A stretch of DNA of 64,000 nt from Mycolicibacterium doricum. GTDB lineage: Bacteria; Actinomycetota; Actinomycetes; Mycobacteriales; Mycobacteriaceae. The DNA is taken from assembly GCF_010728155.1 (NCBI RefSeq), contig NZ_AP022605.1, forward strand, positions 2,046,001 to 2,110,000. The letters run 5' to 3'. This document shows positions 58,122 through 64,000 of this stretch, piece by piece. The position numbers and the translations under genes were made by a program. The notes under the pieces were generated by a model. The model had not been told where the DNA came from and searched no databases. It saw only the letters and a list, made by a program, of their open reading frames with translations. Position 1 is the first letter of the stretch. Every line of letters starts with the position of its first letter.

Positions 58122-58694
58122 TCAGATACCGGCCCAGGATTCCTCGATCATCTCGGCGACGTTGATCACCTGAGCCTGTTTGCTCTCCGGGCTGTCGATC
58201 TCGCCCGCGACGTGGGCGGCGATGAAGCGTTTGATCTCACCGTCGATGCCGCCGATGATGCGGACCACCTCGGCGCGCAACGATTTCGCCGTCACGTGGA
58301 TCGAGATATCGGACGGCCGTGGCTTCTTGACGTCGAGGATGAGCAGCAGAGGATGTGCCGCCAGGGCCGACGCCCGTAGCGAGATCTCCCCGTAGACGCG
58401 GAATTTCGGCTTGTCGATGCGCAGATCGACGACCATGTCGATCTCGAGCGGGATCCGGATCGCGAACGTGATCATCTCGCCGACATGGCGCGTCACCCGC
58501 GGCTGCTGGATCTTGACCCGGGCGCTGACCCTGGCGATACCGCCAGGCCCCTGACCCATCGGACCCATCTCGAACGCGTCACCGGCGATCTCGCCGATCG
58601 CCGCGCCGACCCGCTGCTCGGTGACAGCGACTTCGAAGAATTTGCGCCCGAAGTCCTCGTAGGTCATGTGGTGGCGGTCAGACATGGTCGTCAT
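58122..58694 (-). CDS. Conserved hypothetical protein
   Basis: The 190-residue protein starts MTTMSDRHHMTYEDFGRKFF and contains beta-strand-rich segments such as ITFAIRIPLEIDMVVDLRI and VYGEISLRASALAAHPLLLI, then HVTAKSLRAEVVR. It has no signal peptide or membrane helix. The pattern could be a lipid-binding or ligand-binding fold, but I do not recognise the family. The ATG at 58685 is an alternative start. Confidence 0.7.
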   Translation of the reverse strand: MTTMSDRHHMTYEDFGRKFFEVAVTEQRVGAAIGEIAGDAFEMGPMGQGPGGIARVSARVKIQQPRVTRHVGEMITFAIRIPLEIDMVVDLRIDKPKFRVYGEISLRASALAAHPLLLILDVKKPRPSDISIHVTAKSLRAEVVRIIGGIDGEIKRFIAAHVAGEIDSPESKQAQVINVAEMIEESWAGI

Positions 58695-58746
58695 ACCGTC
58701 TCACGTCCGGGTGCTGCGGAGTGCTAACCGGGCCGTCCGGCCGTGT

Positions 58747-58938
58747 TCAGTTCCCTCGCTGTTGCGCTCTGGCCTCCGCGCCGGACTGCTCATCGTCGAT
58801 GGCATCGTCGCTGCCGGTGCGGCCGACGTAGGTGCCGTCCTCGTCGTCGCCTGCCTTCCCCGCACGGGAGGAGGCGACCTTCGGGTCGTCGCCGACGTCG
58901 GACTCACTCTTGTCGGCCTCGTCGCTGGGTCTGCTCAC
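58747..58938 (-). CDS. Small acidic hypothetical protein
   Basis: The 63-residue protein is rich in Asp, Glu, Ser and Gly (MSRPSDEADKSESDVGDD) and is probably disordered. The GTG start has no Shine-Dalgarno; a SigF-like promoter ends nine bases before it. Its function is unknown, and it fits the class of small mycobacterial stress-induced proteins. Confidence 0.6.
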   Translation of the reverse strand: MSRPSDEADKSESDVGDDPKVASSRAGKAGDDEDGTYVGRTGSDDAIDDEQSGAEARAQQRGN

Positions 58939-58947
58939 GGGGGAGGT

Positions 58948-58973
58948 CTACCCGCGCCCCAGCCCGATTAACC
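58948..58973 (-). promoter_or_regulatory. SigF-like promoter of the small acidic gene
   Basis: On the minus strand GGTTA is followed after 15 bases by GGGTAG, which ends nine bases before the GTG at 58938. The geometry is the same as at 54362-54387. It supports a leaderless transcript. Confidence 0.45.
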
Positions 58974-59319
58974 CCGGTCCCTCGAGGACGCGCAGGCGTT
59001 ATCTTCGAGGTCACCGCCCACCGCCGCCAGGTGCACCGGAGGACGCGGGACATGCACCGTGACGGCCGCCGCCATCCGCGCCGTGAGATCGGCGTCGGAC
59101 GACGGTGTGGTCCACCACCACGTCGGTGCGGACGTGGAACGTTGCGGACGTGGAAGGTTGCGGACGTGGAAGGTTGCGGACGTGGAAGGTGATGTCGCGC
59201 GGTGAGCGTTCGACCGCGGACAGCACGTCGGCCTGGGTGAGAGGTCACCCGGTCACCTATTTCGCGCACCTGGAAACCAACTGTTGAGTACCGTGAGTGT
59301 TGCGGTGAGGAGGACGGCA
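58974..59319. other. Intergenic region with a repeat and an unrecognised minus-strand reading frame
   Basis: A minus-strand frame from about 59247 reads ADVLSAVERSPRDITFHVR, runs through a 16-bp repeat and then VRTDVVVDHTVV, with natural-looking residue use in another frame further on (AAVTVHVPRPPVHLAAV). It may be a decayed gene, but no family is recognised. The repeat (59128-59191) has four copies. The last bases hold the ribosome site GAGGAGG of the next gene. Confidence 0.4.
59128..59191. repeat. 16-bp tandem repeat, about four copies
   Basis: GCGGACGTGGAAGGTT is repeated; copy 1 has one change and copy 4 ends one base differently. Three extra copies add 48 bases, so an old frame would not be shifted but would gain 16 codons. 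Confidence 0.88.
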
Positions 59320-59697
59320 ATGACCAACAACCGACCATTCGGCTTCGATCCCGACGACTTCGACCGGGTCGCCCGCGAGGCACTGGAAGGTGTCGGCCGG
59401 TTTTTCACCACCTCGGGTGAGCGCGCCGGATGGAGCGCGCTGCTCGACGAGTTGGTACGGGTCAGCCGACCCAGGACCGAACCGGAGACCACCGGTGACA
59501 CCGGCGACGGCGTGTGGGCCGTCTACACCGTCGACGCCAACGGCGGCGCCCACATCGAGCAGGTGTTCCCCACCGAACTCGACGCGCTGCGGGCCAACAA
59601 GAACAACACCGACCCGACCCGCAAGGTGCGGTTCTTGCCGTACGGCATCGCGGTCAGCGTGCTGGACGCGAACACCCCCGGCGACGCCGCGGAGTAG
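59320..59697 (+). CDS. Conserved hypothetical protein
   Basis: The 125-residue protein starts MTNNRPFGFDPDDFDRVARE and has a C-terminal domain with GVWAVYTVDANGGAHIEQVF and TRKVRFLPYGIAVSV. GAGGAGG lies ten bases before the ATG. It may be cytosolic and regulatory; the family is not recognised with certainty. Confidence 0.7.
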   Translation: MTNNRPFGFDPDDFDRVAREALEGVGRFFTTSGERAGWSALLDELVRVSRPRTEPETTGDTGDGVWAVYTVDANGGAHIEQVFPTELDALRANKNNTDPTRKVRFLPYGIAVSVLDANTPGDAAE

Positions 59698-59775
59698 GGC
59701 AGAAAGCGGTCGCGCCCGTCGGCGAGCGGTTACGCTTTGCCGCGAGGCCATCGAGTCAGCCGTGAAGGGTGGGAC

Positions 59776-60198
59776 ATGTTTCGTGAACTCTTCGTCGCCG
59801 CGACCATCGCGGGAGCCGCTGTCGGGCTCGCGCCGGGGGCCGTCGCGGACCCGTCCAACGACTACCACGACGACCCCGGCCGGTACCCCACCGACGTGCC
59901 GGGGATGAGTTACGAGGCCAAGCTCGCCGCGCCCTGCTACAGCTGGGAACGCAACGTGTTCGGCCGCGGCCCCGGCGGCGAACCGCTGCAGTGCAAGTGG
60001 ATCCCCAATCAGTGGCCACCGGTGTACACCGGCTTCTGGACCTCCACCTATGCGCTGCACGGCGTCCAGGACATCGGCGCGCCATGCCCCGGTCCGCAGT
60101 CGACTGCGCAGGCCCCCGACGGGCGTCCGCTGCTGTGCGTCGGCGCGCGGGGGTGGCAGCCGACCGTGCTGACCGGCAGCGGTCTGCACCCCGCCTGA
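59776..60198 (+). CDS. Small exported mycobacterial protein
   Basis: The 140-residue precursor has a signal peptide (MFRELFVAATIAGAAVGLAP, cleavage near GAVADPSN) and a mature part with DYHDDPGRYPTDVPGMSYEA, LAAPCYSWERNVFGRG and three or four cysteines (PCYSW, LQCKW, APCPG, LLCVG). It belongs to a family of exported mycobacterial proteins of unknown function. The ATG has AAGGGTGGG upstream. Confidence 0.78.
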   Translation: MFRELFVAATIAGAAVGLAPGAVADPSNDYHDDPGRYPTDVPGMSYEAKLAAPCYSWERNVFGRGPGGEPLQCKWIPNQWPPVYTGFWTSTYALHGVQDIGAPCPGPQSTAQAPDGRPLLCVGARGWQPTVLTGSGLHPA

Positions 60199-60318
60199 CG
60201 GTCCGACCACATAAATCCTCGTTTGTCGTTATGGTCAACCTCATGACCGACGTCGGTGCGGGCTTCAGCATTTTCACCGTGTTCGCGACGGTGGCGGAGG
60301 CCGTTCGGAGACAACATT

Positions 60319-60360
60319 GTCCTGGTCCGGCGGGGTCCTGGTCCGGCGGGGTCCTGGTCC
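60319..60360. repeat. 16-bp tandem repeat upstream of rsbQ
   Basis: GTCCTGGTCCGGCGGG is present twice and a third copy is partial (10 of 16 bases). It lies 89-130 bases before the RsbQ-like start, in a non-coding region with no other clear feature. Confidence 0.85.
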
Positions 60361-60448
60361 ATCTGCGCCGAGGCCGACGCCGGGGTGCGCGGGCGGTCGC
60401 CGCTCCTCCGGCGGAATACGACGCCTGGGGGATGAAAGGATCGTCTCG

Positions 60449-61249
60449 ATGGATGTGCGCTCGCGGAACAACCTCCGGATTGTCGGGGCCGAGCACGGGC
60501 CCACGATCTTGCTCGCGCACGGGTTCGGCTGCGACCAGAACCTGTGGCGGTCGGTGACCGCCCGGTTGACCCCCGAATTCCAGGTTGTCCTGTTCGACCA
60601 CGTGGGGTCCGGAGCGTCGGACCCCGCCGCATGGGACGCCGACCGCTACTCCTCACTGCACGGCTACACCGAGGACATCCTCGAACTCGTCCACGAACTC
60701 GACCTACGCGATGTGGTCTTCGTCGGGCATTCCGTCGCCGCGATGATGGGAGTTCTCGCCGTCAGCGCCGACCCGGCGCGCTTCGCGAAACTCGTGCTTC
60801 TCACACCGTCACCGCGCTACGTCGACGACGGCGACTACCGGGGTGGGTTTTCACGGGCCGACATCGACGAACTACTCGAATCCATGGAGAGCAACTACCT
60901 GGGTTGGTCGCGTGCGATGGCCCCGACGATGATCGGCGCACCGGGGCAGCCGGAACTATCAGAAGAGCTGGCCGAGAGTTTCTGCCGTACCGATCCGGCG
61001 CGGGCGCGGGTTTTCGCGCGCGCGACGTTCCTGTCCGACAATCGTGCCGATCTCGACGGAGTATGTGTCCCCACCTTGGTCATCGAGTGCGCATACGACG
61101 CGATCGCCCCTCGTGGCGTGGGCGCGTTCGTCCACGGGCGTATCCGGGGCAGCACGCTGGTCACCCTCGACACCACCGGTCACTGCCCCCATCTGAGCGC
61201 GCCGGAGGAGACTGCCGAGGCCATCGCGGCGTTCGCCCGGTCGACATGA
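60449..61249 (+). CDS. rsbQ: RsbQ-like alpha/beta hydrolase
   Basis: The 266-residue protein has the triad Ser95 (GHSVA), Asp217 (YDAIAP) and His245 (TGHCPHLSAPEE), nearly the positions of B. subtilis RsbQ (96, 219, 247). The size is the same. RsbQ is needed to activate the PAS-PP2C phosphatase RsbP in energy stress, probably by supplying a small PAS ligand. The ATG has AAAGGATCG upstream. Its stop overlaps the next gene as ATGA, so the two are coupled. Confidence 0.85.
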   Translation: MDVRSRNNLRIVGAEHGPTILLAHGFGCDQNLWRSVTARLTPEFQVVLFDHVGSGASDPAAWDADRYSSLHGYTEDILELVHELDLRDVVFVGHSVAAMMGVLAVSADPARFAKLVLLTPSPRYVDDGDYRGGFSRADIDELLESMESNYLGWSRAMAPTMIGAPGQPELSEELAESFCRTDPARARVFARATFLSDNRADLDGVCVPTLVIECAYDAIAPRGVGAFVHGRIRGSTLVTLDTTGHCPHLSAPEETAEAIAAFARST

Positions 61250-62427
61250 CCACGCGCGAAGGCGCGGCACACCAACCGGAGCACTCCGTCGAGGACCTGT
61301 ACGAGCAGGCACCATGCGGTCAGCTCGCGACGGGGCCCGACCGGCGCATCCTGTCGGTGAACCAGACGTTGCTCCGCTGGCTCGGCCGATCCCGTGGCGA
61401 GTTGGTCGGCACACCGTTCACCGAACTCCTCACCGTCGGCAGCCGGATTCACTTCGAGACCCACTTCGCTCCCCTCTTGCACCTGACAGGTGAATTGCAG
61501 GGTGTAGCGGTCGATCTCATCGCCGCCGGAGAAACCCGGCTGCCCGCCCTGGTCGCCGCCAACATCAAACCCGACGCGGCGGGGAAGCCGGCGACGATCC
61601 GATTCGTGCTACAGGACGCCAGCGACCGGCGGGCCTATGAGCGCGAACTCCTGGCCGAACGGCGGCGCGCCGAACAGGAACGGGCCAGGGCGACCGCGCT
61701 CGCTCGCACGCTGAAGCGATCGCTGCTTCCGCCCGCCCTCTCCGCACCACCGGGTCTGGAAGCCTGCGCCCACCTGCACGCGGCATCGCATGACGAGGTC
61801 GGCGGCGACTTTTACGACTTGTTCGCGCTGGCCCATGGCCGGTCGGCGTTCTTCCTCGGCGATGTCTGCGGAAAGGGCGTCACCGCGGCGACCGTCGCGT
61901 CGCTGACCCGTTACACGCTTCGGGCGGCCGCGGTGTTCGACGACGATCCGGTGGCGGTGCTGCATAACCTCGACACCGTGCTGCTCCACGAGTTCGGCGC
62001 GGACCGATCGCATTTCTGCACCGTGATCTTCGGGGTGCTCGTCCACCGCGACGGCGGGTTCGACGTGCACCTGGCCAGCGGTGGCCACCCACCGGCGCTG
62101 CTGTTGCGCGCCGATGGCAACGTGCAGAAAATCAACACCGAGGGCGGTCAGGCCGTCGGTATTTTCACGAACGCCAGATTCGCCTCGGCTCGCCTGCACC
62201 TAGGCGCCGGCGACACCTTGGTGATGTACACCGACGGGGTCACCGAGGCTCGGGTCGGCAGCGGCACAGAACGATTCGACGACCACGACGCGCTGATGGA
62301 GCTGGCCCACGCCCACTCGCCCACCACCGCGACCGGCATCGTCGAGACACTGCGGAACCTGCTGACCGACCTCGGCGCCGGTGTCGAAGACGATGCGGCG
62401 GTGCTTGCACTGGGAGTGCCGCGGTAG
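61246..62427 (+). CDS. rsbP: RsbP-like PAS-PP2C (SpoIIE) phosphatase
   Basis: The 393-residue protein has an N-terminal PAS domain (about 15-125, VNQTLLRWLGRSRGELVG), a coiled-coil linker (about 130-160) and a PP2C/SpoIIE phosphatase domain (about 175-390). The metal-binding Asp residues lie in GGDFYD, GDVCGKG, YTDGVTEA and EDDAAVLAL, all intact. RsbP dephosphorylates an anti-anti-sigma factor, which releases a SigB/SigF-type sigma factor. No such RsbV/RsbW gene is adjacent. It is coupled to rsbQ by a four-base overlap. Confidence 0.88.
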   Translation: MTTREGAAHQPEHSVEDLYEQAPCGQLATGPDRRILSVNQTLLRWLGRSRGELVGTPFTELLTVGSRIHFETHFAPLLHLTGELQGVAVDLIAAGETRLPALVAANIKPDAAGKPATIRFVLQDASDRRAYERELLAERRRAEQERARATALARTLKRSLLPPALSAPPGLEACAHLHAASHDEVGGDFYDLFALAHGRSAFFLGDVCGKGVTAATVASLTRYTLRAAAVFDDDPVAVLHNLDTVLLHEFGADRSHFCTVIFGVLVHRDGGFDVHLASGGHPPALLLRADGNVQKINTEGGQAVGIFTNARFASARLHLGAGDTLVMYTDGVTEARVGSGTERFDDHDALMELAHAHSPTTATGIVETLRNLLTDLGAGVEDDAAVLALGVPR

Positions 62428-62429
62428 TC

Positions 62430-62528
62430 ATGCTGCTGCAGGCACCGGACGACCGGATCGACGTCGACGGCAGGCTGTATGTGGCGGCCGAACACCCAGA
62501 TGTGGACGGGCACCACACCCTGAGGTGA
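62430..62528 (+). CDS. Possible 32-residue ORF after rsbP
   Basis: ATG CTG CTG opens 32 codons that read MLLQAPDDRIDVDGRLYVAA and then a His/Asp-rich end. It starts three bases after the rsbP stop without a Shine-Dalgarno, so coupling is possible. No homology is seen. Confidence 0.25.
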   Translation: MLLQAPDDRIDVDGRLYVAAEHPDVDGHHTLR

Positions 62529-62542
62529 TCAGCGACGCGGAG

Positions 62543-62571
62543 CGGCCCGCACCTTGAGCAGATGCGGGCCG
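62543..62571. terminator. Hairpin between rsbP and csbD
   Basis: CGGCCCGCA and TGCGGGCCG (nine base pairs) flank an 11-base loop between the convergent genes. No U-tract is seen. It may end both transcripts. Confidence 0.5.
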
Positions 62572-62587
62572 TCCGTTCGCCGATATG

Positions 62588-62842
62588 TCAGTTACCGGTT
62601 TGTTCTGACTTCTGCCGCTCTTCGGCGACCTTGGCCGAACCGCGTGCGGCCTCGGCTTCAGCTTCCTTCTTCGCGGCATCGCGCTGGGCGTCGGCCTTGT
62701 CCTGCTGCGCCTGACCCTCGCGGTAAAGATCGTCGCGGCCGAGCACCGCGCCGGTGACCTCCTTGGCCTTGCCCTTCACCCCTTCGACCGCGCCCTTGAT
62801 CGCTTCTTCCGGTCCGCTGTTGCCGCTGTTGTCGTCGGCCAT
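62588..62842 (-). CDS. csbD: CsbD-family stress protein
   Basis: The 84-residue hydrophilic protein has the CsbD pattern EEAIKGAVEGVKGKAKEVTG near the N-terminus and GRDDLYREGQAQQDKADAQR, then Ala/Glu/Lys repeats predicted to be helical or disordered. Members are general stress proteins under SigB-type control. A SigF-like promoter lies 54-80 bases upstream. It is convergent with rsbP. Confidence 0.88.
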   Translation of the reverse strand: MADDNSGNSGPEEAIKGAVEGVKGKAKEVTGAVLGRDDLYREGQAQQDKADAQRDAAKKEAEAEAARGSAKVAEERQKSEQTGN

Positions 62843-62895
62843 ATCGGATGGTCCCTCCTGCTCACCGCCCCATCTCGGAGCGTCCGGGACCTCTG

Positions 62896-62922
62896 TTCCC
62901 AGAAGTGATCATGTCCCAAACC
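62896..62922 (-). promoter_or_regulatory. SigF-like promoter of csbD
   Basis: On the minus strand GGTTT is followed after 17 bases by GGGAA. The -35 is a full match to the SigF consensus and the -10 differs by one base (GGGTA expected). A leader of about 45 bases with GGAGGGACC before the ATG results. Confidence 0.5.
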
Positions 62923-63068
62923 TGACCCGGTCCCGTCAGTGGGTCGCATTCCTTACGCACGTGGAATCCGGCACGGCACCCAGAATCCTGCGCACGGCAG
63001 CGCGGGTTGTCGGCGCCGGTGTACGACAGCGATCACCGTACGGCAGCGCTCCGAAGGCTGACCGGTCG

Positions 63069-63878
63069 TCAGCTCATCGCGTCCCGCAACTGCTCGAGAG
63101 TCTTCGCCAGGATCCGAGAAACCTGCATCTGGGATACGCCGATGCGCTCGGCGATCTGCGTCTGTGTCATCGAGGCGAAGAACCTCAGGGTGATCACGGT
63201 GCGCTCGCGTTCGCTCAGGGCCGCCAGCAGCGGGCGTAGTGATTCGCGGTCGGTGATGTGTTCCATATCGGTGTCCACCTCGCCAAGGGTGTCGGCGAGC
63301 GAACGTGTGGCGTCGTCAGCCGACGAAATCGGGCTATCGATCGAGCGCAGGCTGTAAGCATCGCCGGCAACCAGGCACTCAACCACCTCTTGCCGGGCGG
63401 CCCCGAGCTCGGCGGCCAGATCGGTGGCACTGGGCGCGCGGCCGAGTGACTGCGTCAACCGCGGGGTCGCCCTGGTGATCTGAACGTGCAGATCCTTGAG
63501 CCTGCGCGGCACATGCATAGCCCAACCGTTGTCGCGGAAGTGACGCCGGATCTCACCGAGCATCGTCGGTACCGCGAACGACAGGAAGTTGGCGCCGTTC
63601 TCCGGGTCGAAGCGGTTAACCGCGTGCATCAGGCCTACACGGGCGATCTGTACGAGGTCGTCAAGGTTCTCGCCCTTGCGGTGGTAGCGGTATGCGATGT
63701 GGTCGGCCAGCGGGAGGCATCGCGTCACGATGCGTTCGCGCTGCCGGTCGTGCTCGGCGGTGCCGGCTGTCAACGCCGCAAGCAGCCGAAACATGTCAGG
63801 CACGTCTGCGTAGTCGTCCTGCGTACGGGTGGACGACCTGCGGGCCGTCATCTGTGGTGTGTCGTCAATGATCGTCAT
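63069..63878 (-). CDS. SigF-family (SigB/F/G-type) RNA polymerase sigma factor
   Basis: The 269-residue sigma factor has region 2 (RCLPLADHIAYRYHRKGENL, then DDLVQIARVGLMHAVNRFDP), region 3 (FRDNGWAMHVPRRLKDLH) and region 4 (ERERTVITLRFFASMTQTQI, then AERIGVSQMQVSRILAKTL). It is close to mycobacterial SigF but differs in the N-terminus and loops, so it is likely a paralogue. No anti-sigma gene is found within 120 bp upstream or between it and csbD. GGAAGGACC lies before the ATG. Confidence 0.9.
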   Translation of the reverse strand: MTIIDDTPQMTARRSSTRTQDDYADVPDMFRLLAALTAGTAEHDRQRERIVTRCLPLADHIAYRYHRKGENLDDLVQIARVGLMHAVNRFDPENGANFLSFAVPTMLGEIRRHFRDNGWAMHVPRRLKDLHVQITRATPRLTQSLGRAPSATDLAAELGAARQEVVECLVAGDAYSLRSIDSPISSADDATRSLADTLGEVDTDMEHITDRESLRPLLAALSERERTVITLRFFASMTQTQIAERIGVSQMQVSRILAKTLEQLRDAMS

Positions 63879-64000
63879 CGCGGGTCCTTCCGGACTCGGT
63901 GCGGACGCGAAGACAACGCCGGTTTTTGGACGTATGCCCTGCTTGTCCGGGACGCGGTGCTGCCGTCACAAGCGTGCGGGAACACCCGGCGGTATATATC

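Noticed and set aside
58695..58746. SigF promoter for the 58122-58694 gene
   Set aside because: GGTTA is present but the -10 (GGACGT) is far from GGGTAT.

Overview
The window is high-GC chromosomal DNA of a mycobacterium, most likely a rapidly growing Mycolicibacterium-type species. The evidence is the gene content and order: an apa antigen gene beside modBC, ndh beside a complete urease operon, blaI with an M56 peptidase, gnd, guaB1, two CNNM proteins and glcB, then gcvB, resR, the DUF151 nuclease, a MerR gene, garA, gcvH, the DUF881 genes, pgsA2 and secA2, then a BacA-type transporter and an Rv1815-like protease. As far as I recall, this follows the M. tuberculosis order from about Rv1867 down to Rv1812 in inverse orientation. 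There is no prophage, CRISPR array, rRNA or tRNA, and no intact insertion sequence.

Layout. 1-9 kb: end of a secreted protein, an SDR relic, a thiolase-like enzyme with an 18-bp operator-like palindrome, phosphoketolase, a CPBP protease, a CDGP secreted peptide, Apa and molybdate transporter genes modC and modB (modA is not beside them). 9-17 kb: a degenerate SDR, NADH dehydrogenase, the urease operon ureABCFGD with a thioesterase ahead of it, then an iron locus with two IdeR-like boxes, a putative siderophore-iron reductase and a locus that fits the iron-sparing small RNA MrsI. 17-30 kb: BlaI and its M56 partner, 6-phosphogluconate dehydrogenase, GuaB1, paired CNNM proteins, a frameshifted glycosylase-like pseudogene carrying an 18-bp repeat in five copies, malate synthase and a large vWA membrane protein. 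30-42 kb: glycine decarboxylase under a tandem glycine riboswitch, then regulators and envelope genes, all on the minus strand. 42-54 kb: BacA-like ABC transporter, secreted protease, a KhtTU-type K+/H+ antiporter pair, carboxylesterase, a paired SMR exporter, an MFS transporter and MalQ.

The right end, 53.5-64 kb, looks like a general-stress region. It holds SDR, NUDIX, NDH-2-like and DJ-1/PfpI genes, small stress-type proteins, an RsbQ/RsbP energy-stress pair (alpha/beta hydrolase plus PAS-PP2C phosphatase), CsbD and a SigF-family sigma factor. Several of these genes have sequences resembling mycobacterial SigF promoters. Two place GGGTAG exactly nine bases before a start codon that has no Shine-Dalgarno, which suggests leaderless stress transcripts.

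A theme that runs across the window is the number of short perfect or near-perfect tandem duplications (9-18 bp units, two to five copies). They lie at gene ends, start codons, promoters and inside decayed genes, and two of them coincide with broken genes.
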